Below are positions 42,099 to 49,923 of a stretch of 64,000 nucleotides of DNA, piece by piece (position 1 is the first letter of the stretch; each line of letters opens with the position of its first letter). Position numbers and translations under genes: made by a program. The notes beneath the pieces were generated by a model. The model had not been told where the DNA came from, did no database searches, and saw nothing but the letters and a program-made list of their open reading frames with translations. The stretch is from an uncultured Bacilli bacterium (GTDB lineage Bacteria > Bacillota_I > Bacilli_A > RF39 > UBA660), in assembly GCA_910586425.1 (NCBI GenBank), contig CAJUHL010000001.1, positions 1 through 64,000 of the forward strand, written 5' to 3'.

Positions 42099-42944
42099 AT
42101 GGCACTTCAATGCAACGTTGGTCTGCCTGGTGCAGGTAAAACAGAATATTTAACTTATATGGCATTAAAGCATTATAAAAAAACAAATAGTTTTTTAAGA
42201 AGAAAAATAAGAAAGATTTTTAAAAAGGATGAGTGGATAAATAATATATATACAAATTATCCACTTTGTTTAGATATAAAGAAAAAAATATATTCAAATA
42301 TTGTATTTATTGATGATTTAGATAATAGTTATTCGTTTTTATATGGAGCCTTTATTGCGATTGACGAGCCCCAGGTTAAGGATGATTCACAAGATTTTAA
42401 GGATTTTCCCCGCGGAATTGGAACATGGCTACAGTTACATCGGCATTTTGGAATCCGAAACGTTGTATTTGCAACACAACATCCAAATAGACTTGTTGTG
42501 TATGAAAAAAATATAATGTCACTTTATAATCGTTTGTTTACAACATTTAAAATACCATTTACTGGTTTTAAGTTGATCGTAATTCGTAATTGTTATGAGC
42601 TTACAGATTATGAGTTTATCGCTACCCGGGATAGAAATGTGAAAAGGCAACATGATATTAAAATACGTTTTAAATTATATAATGCAAAAAAAGTACATAA
42701 ACACTATGATGATAAATATATGTCTGTATTAAATGATGATAAACCATTGTTGAATAGAGGACAATATAAAAGTTTAAAATTATCCGCCGAACAAATTAAA
42801 GAATATTTAGAATATTTTGAAAGAAATTCGGCTCGAAATTCTCGAAAGAGAAATCAAAAAAATAGTGCAGAGAATAAAGCGAAACGTTCCCGCACTGGCG
42901 GAACGTTTGCGTCTGATAATTCTAGTAAATTTTTTCAAAAATAA
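42099..42944 (+). CDS. Inovirus assembly ATPase (Zot / pI family)
   Basis: pI/Zot drives extrusion of the phage through the membrane. The 281-residue protein has Walker A GLPGAGKT (residues 8-15) and Walker B FIAIDEP, followed by GTWLQLHRHFGIRNVVFATQ, matching the Zot-type P-loop fold. The C-terminal 60 residues are very basic (SARNSRKRNQ). No clear membrane anchor is visible in the C-terminal part, unlike classic Zot, so anchoring may depend on a partner such as one of the small proteins upstream. It is the marker gene of inoviruses. Confidence 0.88.
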   Translation: MALQCNVGLPGAGKTEYLTYMALKHYKKTNSFLRRKIRKIFKKDEWINNIYTNYPLCLDIKKKIYSNIVFIDDLDNSYSFLYGAFIAIDEPQVKDDSQDFKDFPRGIGTWLQLHRHFGIRNVVFATQHPNRLVVYEKNIMSLYNRLFTTFKIPFTGFKLIVIRNCYELTDYEFIATRDRNVKRQHDIKIRFKLYNAKKVHKHYDDKYMSVLNDDKPLLNRGQYKSLKLSAEQIKEYLEYFERNSARNSRKRNQKNSAENKAKRSRTGGTFASDNSSKFFQK

Positions 42945-42962
42945 AATTTTTTTCAAAAAGTA

Positions 42963-43130
42963 TTGACAAAAAATTGACAAAAATCTATAATGGAATTACA
43001 ATCCACCGGAGTTTACCACATACTCGGAGTATATATACTTGATATATTAGAAATAAGTGGACACACCCTTATTTTTCAAGGGTTTATAGAGTTTGTCAAA
43101 ATTGTCACTTTTTGGAATAGAAAGGTGGTT
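42963..43130 (+). other. Promoter and origin-like hairpin region upstream of rep
   Basis: A consensus promoter TTGACA (42963-42968), 17-base spacer, TATAAT (42986-42991) faces rep; a second TTGACA lies at 42974. Beyond it are a perfect palindrome ATACTCGGAGTAT (43020-43032) and a perfect hairpin ACCCTT/AAGGGT (43065-43083). Rolling-circle origins usually combine a Rep-binding repeat and a nick-site hairpin next to rep. I infer the origin here from position and structure; the nick site is not identified. Confidence 0.5.
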
Positions 43131-43135
43131 TTATT

Positions 43136-44209
43136 TTGACTGATGAAAAGCTTAATAGCTTTTTGATAGAGAATGAATATATATTAAAAGTTCACAATAA
43201 TTCGGTTTATAATAAGACCATAATTGAGTACTACAAAAAATATTGTAAAAAAAATAATATATCAGACAATCGAATCAGTGCATTATACAAATGTAATAGG
43301 TATTGGTCTATGGATGTTTATGATAGGAATGAGATAAAAGATTATGTAAGTACTAGTTTGTGTCATGACCGATTTTGTAATAATTGTAAAAAAGTAAAAC
43401 AAGCAACAAGAATGAGCCGATATATACCAGAATTGGAACCATTTGCGGATAATCTTTATCATATTACATTTACAATCCCAAATGTTTGTGGTGAGGAATT
43501 AAAATCAACATTGGTTAAAATGAAAAATGCTTTTCGTTTATTTATGCGAATTGTACGTAATAATTATCGTTGTGGTATCGATTTTAGTAGATTTGGTTAT
43601 AAAGGAGCTGTTCGTTCGTTAGAAATAACGTTTAATGCAAATGATTATCATCCACATTATCATTGTGCGTTTGTTTTTAATAATTTAGATATTAGTAAAA
43701 AAGAAATTTTGAATTCTTATTCTTTTGATTATAGAGGAAGTAGGGTAGAGAGATACTTCTCTGAATTTGAAATATTAATTCAAAAGTTATGGTATTTATG
43801 TTATAACGGTTTAGAAATATCAAAAAAATCAATTGATAATTTAGAATTAGGATACAGTTGTATGTGTGAAAAGTTTAATAATAATGATTATGCAGAATTA
43901 TTTAAGTATATGACTAAAGAAACGGATGAAAAAGATAATATATTAACATATGAAAATTTTTGCACATTGTATGAATCTACATATCGTTTAAAACAAATTC
44001 AAGGTTATGGTTGTTTATATCGAATTAAAGATATAGATTTAACAGAAGAAATTGATAAGGTATATGCCGATATTAAAGAATTATTAGCACAAAATGAGCA
44101 ACCTAGATGTTCAGTAGAAAGACCGTTTGATTTATTAAATAATCATTTATATAGGATTATTTCTAGAAAGAAAATCTATCAATACCTGAAGGAAATAAAA
44201 GAAGAATAA
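43136..44209 (+). CDS. Rolling-circle replication initiator (HUH Rep)
   Basis: Rep nicks the origin to start rolling-circle replication of the phage replicative form. The 357-residue protein has an N-terminal Cys-rich segment (SLCHDRFCNNCKKVKQATRM), the strand LYHITFTIPNV (motif 1), the metal-binding HUH motif HPHYHCAFVF and a Tyr motif in ELFKYMTKE. It resembles Rep_1-type plasmid initiators. The start is TTG 43136 with AAAGGTGG before it; no in-frame ATG fits. It is the last gene before the right end. Confidence 0.85.
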   Translation: MTDEKLNSFLIENEYILKVHNNSVYNKTIIEYYKKYCKKNNISDNRISALYKCNRYWSMDVYDRNEIKDYVSTSLCHDRFCNNCKKVKQATRMSRYIPELEPFADNLYHITFTIPNVCGEELKSTLVKMKNAFRLFMRIVRNNYRCGIDFSRFGYKGAVRSLEITFNANDYHPHYHCAFVFNNLDISKKEILNSYSFDYRGSRVERYFSEFEILIQKLWYLCYNGLEISKKSIDNLELGYSCMCEKFNNNDYAELFKYMTKETDEKDNILTYENFCTLYESTYRLKQIQGYGCLYRIKDIDLTEEIDKVYADIKELLAQNEQPRCSVERPFDLLNNHLYRIISRKKIYQYLKEIKEE

Positions 44210-44212
44210 TTT

Positions 44213-44243
44213 ATTAGTTAACATAATATAGATTATAGAAAGT
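44213..44243. other. dif: Right attachment site; chromosomal dif
   Basis: Read on the minus strand, the 28 bases at 44216-44243 consist of ACTTTCTATAA (XerC arm), TCTATA (centre) and TTATGTTAACT (XerD arm). They agree with B. subtilis dif at 24 of 28 positions by hand alignment. The bases 44213-44232 repeat the left end exactly. Gene strand bias switches at this point, as at a terminus. Confidence 0.85.
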
Positions 44244-44570
44244 TGTAAAAAGGAGTGTGTTTGAAGGTATTTATAAGAAAACGGATCATTATTATACTAA
44301 TCAACTATATAGACAATAAATAATTCTAACAGAGTTTTGAACTTTGTACCAGGAATATAAAATTTAAACCATTTGTATTATGAACTATTTTTAATGTATT
44401 ATGTAGTATGTATTTGCTTCAGTTTGAGCTTAATTTGAATGGTTCCATTTTAAGTTATGAATAGTAGTATTAAGTAATGGACTAATTTTAATAGCACTAC
44501 TCTTCTACTCTTTTCTGTTTTTTTTTGAAAAGGGGAGTCGAAATAAAAAGAAAAATGTTGTTGTGACTTA
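44244..44570. other. Gap right of the prophage without a gene
   Basis: About 330 AT-rich bases between dif and the terminator of the minus-strand regulator. I see no frame with a ribosome binding site, no repeat and no RNA gene. Confidence 0.5.
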
Positions 44571-44607
44571 AATAAAAAAATACAAACAAATTCGTTTGTA
44601 TTTAAGC
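44571..44607 (-). terminator. Terminator of the XRE-type regulator gene
   Basis: On the minus strand, AATACAAAC and GTTTGTATT form a perfect stem followed by seven T residues. Confidence 0.75.
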
Positions 44608-45390
44608 AACTTTTCTAGATTGAATTTCTGCAATTTTTTCAAATACTTCTGCAGCATTGGATTCACTAATTTCTGTATATCCAAGTTCCTTTAACGCTTG
44701 TACCTTAATGGTATTTAATTCCATTGTACGACTCATTTTTTCTTCCATTTTATGTTCAATTTGGTTAATGAAACGGCGATGTGATTCTGCGATTTTTTGT
44801 TTGGAAACGCCACCACCATTGTATAATGTCATTGCGGAAAACATTATACTTTCAAACATGAATTGTTCTTCTTCATCAAACACATATTCCAGTGGTTTAA
44901 TAAAGCCAGTTGATTTTGCAACATAGCCTAATATGTATTTTAATTCTTTTGAAGTTTCCATTGCCTGAATAAAATGATATAAATACAAATAAGCATAATA
45001 GGTATCTCCGCTACTCTCTGTATCATCTTCTAAATTTTCCTTTAATAATCCAATAATATTAGATAGTAATTCCTTTTGTTTCTTTCCAAGACCATTGTAA
45101 ATGGTTGATGCATCTGTTGTAGCTTCTACTTTCATGGTGTTTTCAAACAAAGAATTAATGCGTGATTCTACGCTTAAAATATAATCGGTATCTACTTTAA
45201 TTGTATTTAATTCATCTGCTGATTTAATTCCTAATAAATTTAATAAAAGTACTTTTTTATCTTTTGGCCATTTATTAATGTCATCCAATTCCAGATAATT
45301 ATAAATCATTTGTCTGGATACCCCTAAAAATTTAGCGAGTTTTACTTTTGATATACCTAGTTCATGTAATATTTCGTTTAATAATTCCAT
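44602..45390 (-). CDS. Helix-turn-helix regulator with unknown C-terminal domain
   Basis: The 262-residue protein begins with a Cro/C1-type helix-turn-helix (LNEILHELGISKVKLAKFLG, VSRQMIYNYLEL). A helical region of about 190 residues follows that I do not recognise (VEATTDASTIYNGLGKKQKE in the middle). The last 45 residues repeat a TIKVQALKELGYTEISESNA pattern. GGAGG precedes the start. Being next to dif, it could be a chromosomal regulator or a relic of another element; it is not within the prophage ends. Confidence 0.7.
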   Translation of the reverse strand: MELLNEILHELGISKVKLAKFLGVSRQMIYNYLELDDINKWPKDKKVLLLNLLGIKSADELNTIKVDTDYILSVESRINSLFENTMKVEATTDASTIYNGLGKKQKELLSNIIGLLKENLEDDTESSGDTYYAYLYLYHFIQAMETSKELKYILGYVAKSTGFIKPLEYVFDEEEQFMFESIMFSAMTLYNGGGVSKQKIAESHRRFINQIEHKMEEKMSRTMELNTIKVQALKELGYTEISESNAAEVFEKIAEIQSRKVA

Positions 45391-45461
45391 ATATCATAAA
45401 ACCTCCTACTATCATTTTAGTCATTTTAATCTTCAATGTCAAGTGTAAAGCAAAAGTATAC

Positions 45462-46568
45462 CTATAAATACCAAAGTTTTTGGTTGTTTTTTCGCACTTC
45501 TTTGATAATCCCACCACCAAGACATTCTTCTTCTAAATAAAATACACAAGCTTGACCAGGTGTAACTGCCTTAACTTGTTGGGGATATGATACTAAAATC
45601 TCATTGTTTTCTAAAAAAGTCAAACCAACCTCATGGTCTTTTTGGCGATATCTGAACTTTGCACTACAATAGTCAGGTTTTACACTTCCTATCCAATTCA
45701 CCATTTCAACAATACAAGAATCACTTAATAGATAGGGATTATCTTCCTTTAGTGCGACATAAAGGATGTTTTGAGGCAAATCTTTACCAACTACAAAGAA
45801 ACGATTTTCATTTCCCCCTAGATTGAGCCCCCTTCTTTGTCCAATGGTATAATACATCAATCCAATATGCTCTCCTACCTCTATATTGGTTTCAATATTA
45901 ATAATTTTGCCAGGTGTATTGGGAAGATAGTTTTTTAAAAAATTGGTAAAATTTCGTTCTCCAATAAAACAAATTCCTGTAGAATCTTTTTTATGGGCTG
46001 TAATTAGCTGATATTCTTGGGCAATTTCACGAACTTTTTCTTTTTTTAAATCTCCGATTGGAAATAGGACATTTGATAATTGTTTTTGAGAAAGTTGTGA
46101 TAAAAAATAGGTTTGATCTTTGTTAGAATCTATGCCTCTTAATAGCTTTCCTTCTTTTATTCTGGCATAATGTCCTGTTGCGATATAATCTGCACCTATT
46201 TTTATAGCTTCCTTTACAAACATATCAAATTTAATATATTTATTACACATAATATCAGGATTTGGGGTTCTACCCTTTTTTAATTCTTCTAAAAAATAGG
46301 TAAAAACATAATCCCAATACTCTTTTACAAAATCAACACGATGTAAGGGAATATTTAATTTTTCACAAACTGCTAACGCATCATTATAATCTTGTTCTTG
46401 TGGACAAATATTATTTTGAAGTGTTGGATTTCCTAAAATATCATTATTAATACTGCTATCCCAATTGCGCATAAATAGACCGATGACTTCATATCCTTGT
46501 TCTTTTAATCGAATGGCAGCGACACTACTATCAACTCCCCCACTCATTCCAATGACTACTTTTTTCAT
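45462..46568 (-). CDS. mnmA: tRNA-specific 2-thiouridylase MnmA
   Basis: MnmA thiolates U34 of tRNA-Lys, Glu and Gln. The 368-residue protein has the PP-loop GMSGGVDSSVAA and the two catalytic cysteines, in NPDIMCNKYIKF and KDSTGICFIGERNF. ATGHYARI, QTYFLSQL and GQRRGLNLGG are also family motifs. GAGGGACG precedes the ATG. It appears to be a single-gene unit. Confidence 0.96.
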   Translation of the reverse strand: MKKVVIGMSGGVDSSVAAIRLKEQGYEVIGLFMRNWDSSINNDILGNPTLQNNICPQEQDYNDALAVCEKLNIPLHRVDFVKEYWDYVFTYFLEELKKGRTPNPDIMCNKYIKFDMFVKEAIKIGADYIATGHYARIKEGKLLRGIDSNKDQTYFLSQLSQKQLSNVLFPIGDLKKEKVREIAQEYQLITAHKKDSTGICFIGERNFTNFLKNYLPNTPGKIINIETNIEVGEHIGLMYYTIGQRRGLNLGGNENRFFVVGKDLPQNILYVALKEDNPYLLSDSCIVEMVNWIGSVKPDYCSAKFRYRQKDHEVGLTFLENNEILVSYPQQVKAVTPGQACVFYLEEECLGGGIIKEVRKNNQKLWYL

Positions 46569-46613
46569 AAACGTCCCTCAATTTCTTTTTTTATTATAGC
46601 ATGCATTAACATA

Positions 46614-46640
46614 AAAAAACAGAGGGTATCTGTTTTATTT
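46614..46640 (-). terminator. Terminator of spoIIM
   Basis: On the minus strand AACAGA and TCTGTT form a stem followed by seven T residues, just after the spoIIM stop. Confidence 0.65.
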
Positions 46641-47264
46641 TACGACATGAAGCAATTGTTTTAAAAAATAAGGAACTGCAAATGTTTCATATAGACTTGT
46701 AATCAATAATGTAACCATTACTATTACAAGAACACTTAAATAAGGGTTCATTAAAGTTTTGAAATGGATGGTTTTCTTTTTTAGGATAGAATTTAGTAAG
46801 TAGTAAGAAAATTTGAGAGAATAAATCAATAATAAGGTAAATACAATTAGGTTGATTAAGTGATGTGGGAAAATATATACAATTGCATATAATACACCCT
46901 TTGCTTTATATTTTAGAATAAAAGATGCGATTGAAAAGCCAATCATAAATGATTTTGTGAAGTACATGAATAAAATAATAGGAATTCCAATAATGGAAAT
47001 GCCAAGTAACCAAATAATAGAAGTAAAACTAAAATTAGAAACCAGTGTATTTAGAATTGCGTTAGCATAGTTTAATTTTCCATTTTGTACAGTATTTACA
47101 AAACGTTCCATATAAGATTGAATTAAGCTTTGGTCTTGTTTGGATATTACAGTAATAAAAATAGAACCAAAGAGAAGTCCAATTAAAGAAATTCCACTCA
47201 AAAATAGTATCATTTGTTTGTTTGTCTTTGTTTTCGCTTTTAGCTTGTCCATTGCTTCGCTCAT
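46635..47264 (-). CDS. spoIIM: Stage II sporulation protein M
   Basis: SpoIIM belongs to the SpoIID-SpoIIM-SpoIIP machine that degrades septal peptidoglycan for forespore engulfment. The 209-residue protein has five or six membrane helices. The FMIGFSIASFILKYKAKGVL and YIFPHHLINLIVFTLL stretches are family features. GAGGTGAGC before ATG 47264 decides the start; the longer frame adds 19 unlikely residues. Monocistronic. Confidence 0.9.
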   Translation of the reverse strand: MSEAMDKLKAKTKTNKQMILFLSGISLIGLLFGSIFITVISKQDQSLIQSYMERFVNTVQNGKLNYANAILNTLVSNFSFTSIIWLLGISIIGIPIILFMYFTKSFMIGFSIASFILKYKAKGVLYAIVYIFPHHLINLIVFTLLLIYSLKFSYYLLNSILKKKTIHFKTLMNPYLSVLVIVMVTLLITSLYETFAVPYFLKQLLHVVK

Positions 47265-47356
47265 ATGCTCACCTCTAATGAAACATATGAAATAAAAATT
47301 AGAATATTCCTTTTTTTTCATAATTATTGTATAATGATACTGTTGAGGTGAGCTGA

Positions 47357-47464
47357 ATGCAAAAGAAAAAAAAGAAAATAAATGGAAAAAGAATTGTTGC
47401 GATTATATTATTAATTGCAATGATTGGAATGTATATTTCTTCTATATTAGTATATACCAAATAA
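47357..47464 (+). CDS. Small membrane protein, 35 residues (DUF4044-like)
   Basis: MQKKKKKINGKRIVAIILLI, then AMIGMYISSILVYTK: a very basic start and one membrane helix, as in the short DUF4044 proteins of Bacillota. A strong GAGGTGAG lies before the ATG and a terminator directly follows. Family membership is by overall pattern only. Confidence 0.6.
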   Translation: MQKKKKKINGKRIVAIILLIAMIGMYISSILVYTK

Positions 47465-47487
47465 AAGAAGGCCAAATCCTTCTTTTA
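47462..47487. terminator. Bidirectional terminator between the small membrane gene and gpr
   Basis: AAAAGAAGG and CCTTCTTTT form a perfect stem with a six-base loop between convergent genes. Confidence 0.75.
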
Positions 47488-48519
47488 TAAATGAGTTACT
47501 TTTTCATGAAGCGCTAAATTGATTCCATTTCCTAGTACATCACTTAAATTTTGCATTACAAAATCGACTTCTTTGGGTGTCACCATTAAGTTATAACCAA
47601 TTGGCGTTAATACTTCATTAATCAGTATTTTTGTTTCTTCTTCATTAAAATTACCAAGAATTCCAAATAATTCTTTTTTTTCTTCTTCTTTGATAGAGAT
47701 GTTTTGTTTTAAATAATTCATTTGTCCATGTATCATTTTTTGCATTGGATTATGGGCAAAATCTTTTTGAAAGGCATAAAATTTATGTAAAAATTGAAAA
47801 GTATCACTTACCACTGTAACTGCATCTACTACAGTTGGAACGCCAACGGCAATCACCGGAATTCCTAATATTTCTTTGCTAATTTCTTTGCGACTGTTTC
47901 CAATTCCACTTCCTGGATGAATACCTGTATTACTCATTTGGATGGTTTTGTTAATCCGTGTAATGGATTGGCTTGCAAGTGCGTCAACTACAATGACAAA
48001 GTCAGGCTTGGTAGAGACAATTACACTTTGTATCAAGTCACTTGTTTCCATTCCTGTTTCTCCCATAACACCAGGTGCAATCGCACATACGGGTCGAAAG
48101 CCTTCTTCTGGTGTATCTAAAAGAAATAAGTGGTTGGTGACTAAAATTTGATCTATAGTCAGTGGCCCTAAAGCATCTGGTGTTGATTTCCGATTTCCAA
48201 GACCTACCATCAAGCATTTTGCGTCTTTACTAATATGCTCTTTTTCCAATAGTTCTTTTAAATATTTTGTAAACATTTCTTTTACTTTTTCACGATTTTG
48301 ATAATCACTAATGTCTTTGAACTCAATAGTAATATAATCTCCTTCTTTTTTTTGAATGGTTTTTGCTGAGGCATGATCTAAAGTAATTTTGGTTACTTTG
48401 ATATTTTCCTCTTCATGGGTAGTTTCTTCAATGCCTGTTTTATCTGTTACATTTTCAACTGCTTCTAGTGTTAAATCTGTTCTAATTTGATATTTACTTA
48501 AATCAATTTCATGATTCAT
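47485..48519 (-). CDS. gpr: Germination protease GPR
   Basis: GPR degrades small acid-soluble spore proteins during germination and is made as an inactive zymogen under sigma-G. The 344-residue protein has the family's TDLTLEAVE start, then VGLGNRKSTPDALGP, a conserved RPVCAIAPGVMGETGMETS, and DFVIVVDALASQSITRINKT. The start at 48519 follows GAGGTG by six bases; two other start codons lie just upstream. It implies that SASPs are encoded elsewhere. It is divergent from rpsT, the same arrangement as in Bacillus. Confidence 0.93.
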   Translation of the reverse strand: MNHEIDLSKYQIRTDLTLEAVENVTDKTGIEETTHEEENIKVTKITLDHASAKTIQKKEGDYITIEFKDISDYQNREKVKEMFTKYLKELLEKEHISKDAKCLMVGLGNRKSTPDALGPLTIDQILVTNHLFLLDTPEEGFRPVCAIAPGVMGETGMETSDLIQSVIVSTKPDFVIVVDALASQSITRINKTIQMSNTGIHPGSGIGNSRKEISKEILGIPVIAVGVPTVVDAVTVVSDTFQFLHKFYAFQKDFAHNPMQKMIHGQMNYLKQNISIKEEEKKELFGILGNFNEEETKILINEVLTPIGYNLMVTPKEVDFVMQNLSDVLGNGINLALHEKVTHL

Positions 48520-48622
48520 CCTCATCACCTCACTATATTTTTCCCAAATATAAGTTTTTATTGCATTTTTTTCTAAAATTTGTTAGAATAGAATAGATTA
48601 GTGATGACATGGAGGTGAGATT

Positions 48623-48886
48623 ATGCCAAATATGAAAAATGCGAAAAAAGCTGTAAAGACAATTGCCAAAAGAAAAGTGAGTAATAATGACTTTAAAGCA
48701 AGTATGAAAACAGCCATTAAAAATGTGGAAAAAGCAATTACATCCAAAGATAAAGCTGCAGCAGAAGAAGCATTACATGTAGCTATTAAAAAAATTGATA
48801 AGGCATGTGCAGCAGGTGTTGTTACTGCAAATTATGTAGCACGTAATAAATCACGTTTAACCATTAAAGTGAATTCTATGCAATAA
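48623..48886 (+). CDS. rpsT: 30S ribosomal protein S20
   Basis: The 87-residue basic helical protein binds 16S rRNA early in assembly. MKNAKKAVKTIAKRKVSNND and the C-terminal IKKIDKACAAGVV with NKSRLTIKVN are the S20 pattern. GGAGGTGAG precedes the ATG. It is divergent from gpr. Confidence 0.96.
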   Translation: MPNMKNAKKAVKTIAKRKVSNNDFKASMKTAIKNVEKAITSKDKAAAEEALHVAIKKIDKACAAGVVTANYVARNKSRLTIKVNSMQ

Positions 48887-48976
48887 TTTAGCCTTTAGTT
48901 TTGATAAAAATGGTAGAAATATCATTTTTTTGTTTTGAAAAATTTATTTTATGATATAGTTATTATAGGTGGTTTT

Positions 48977-49897
48977 ATGAAAAAGTTATTGACAGTATTC
49001 TTTCTATTGGGAATGATTTTCTTATTGTATACTTATCGTAACCCAATGATTCGATTTATAATGATTCATTTTATATATCAAGATTCATTACAAATACAAA
49101 ATTCTAATACTTATATGCGACCTCAAGATTGGATGTACGTCCAAAAAACGGAACAATTTTATCCCAACAATTCTCAAGATATTTTAAACTTGTTTTATAC
49201 TGCTTTGGATGGTGGTTGGAGTGAAGTTACCTTTTATTGTGAGGAAAAATATCCTAATTGTATGGAAGATGTCAAAACCATTACTAAAAATAGTACCATA
49301 TTGTCCAATATTAACAATTTTGTTGTAACTTATAATTCTTATCATCGGATCTATGTGGATATGAATTCTTTTGGACGTGTAAACATTCAATTTGAACGAT
49401 TGTATACAGAGGAACAAAAAAAACAAATCGCTCTTAAAATAAATGAACTATATAATGAATTAATCACAGATTCTATGTCCAATAGAGAAAAAATAAAAGT
49501 TGTACATGACTATATTATTGAGCATACAGTATATGACCAGGAACATGCAGAAAACTACAAAAATAATACAGAAACCATTTCGTATTCTAATACTGCATAT
49601 GGGCCTTTGTTTACAGGAAAGGCGGTATGTGGTGGGTATACAGATGCGATGGCTTTATTTTTAGATAAAATGGGAATTCCAAATTATAAAATTGCTAGTC
49701 AAAAACATATCTGGAATCTCGTTTATATTGATGGCGAATGGAAACATTTGGATTTGACTTGGGATGATCCTGTTGTAAACAATGGAACCATCCATACCTT
49801 GCAGCATAACTTTTTCTTAATTTCAACTGAAGAATTAGAAAAAGAAGATTTAACAGAGCATACTTTTGACAAAATGATTTATCAAGAAGCAAAATAA
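48977..49897 (+). CDS. Membrane-anchored transglutaminase-like protein
   Basis: The 306-residue protein has an N-terminal anchor (residues 4-24). In the C-terminal half is a transglutaminase-core domain with Cys (GKAVCGGYTDAMALFLDKMG), His (SQKHIWNLVYIDGEWKH) and Asp (LDLTWDDPVV). All three catalytic residues are present, so a protease or amidase/transferase activity at the cell surface is likely. The N-terminal 150 residues are less conserved. AGGTGG precedes ATG 48977. Some spore-formers use related proteins in the spore envelope, but nothing here proves that. Confidence 0.8.
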   Translation: MKKLLTVFFLLGMIFLLYTYRNPMIRFIMIHFIYQDSLQIQNSNTYMRPQDWMYVQKTEQFYPNNSQDILNLFYTALDGGWSEVTFYCEEKYPNCMEDVKTITKNSTILSNINNFVVTYNSYHRIYVDMNSFGRVNIQFERLYTEEQKKQIALKINELYNELITDSMSNREKIKVVHDYIIEHTVYDQEHAENYKNNTETISYSNTAYGPLFTGKAVCGGYTDAMALFLDKMGIPNYKIASQKHIWNLVYIDGEWKHLDLTWDDPVVNNGTIHTLQHNFFLISTEELEKEDLTEHTFDKMIYQEAK

Positions 49898-49923
49898 AGT
49901 GAGATGGTAGTCTCACTTTATTA
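49894..49923. terminator. Bidirectional terminator between convergent genes
   Basis: AATAAAGTGAGA and TCTCACTTTATT form a perfect 12-base-pair stem with a six-base loop and cover both stop codons. Confidence 0.85.

Larger units (their letters stand above)
35628..44243. mobile_element. Integrated filamentous phage (inovirus prophage), about 8.6 kb, at the dif site
   Basis: The gene set is diagnostic: Zot/pI-type ATPase (42099), HUH Rep (43136), a short ssDNA-binding protein (37710), a 64-residue single-helix major coat protein (38248), a large signal-peptide protein with a C-terminal anchor (39377) and several 50-100-residue membrane proteins. An XRE repressor and operators sit left of the structural block. 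Two dif-like sites share a 20-base direct repeat at the ends. No integrase or transposase is present, as expected for phages that use host XerCD. All the main genes are open, so the phage may still be functional. Confidence 0.9.

Noticed and set aside
35628..44243. Plasmid or ICE instead of a phage
   Set aside because: HUH Rep alone would allow a plasmid, but Zot, the coat protein, the pIII-like protein and the chain of small membrane proteins in order are specific to inoviruses.
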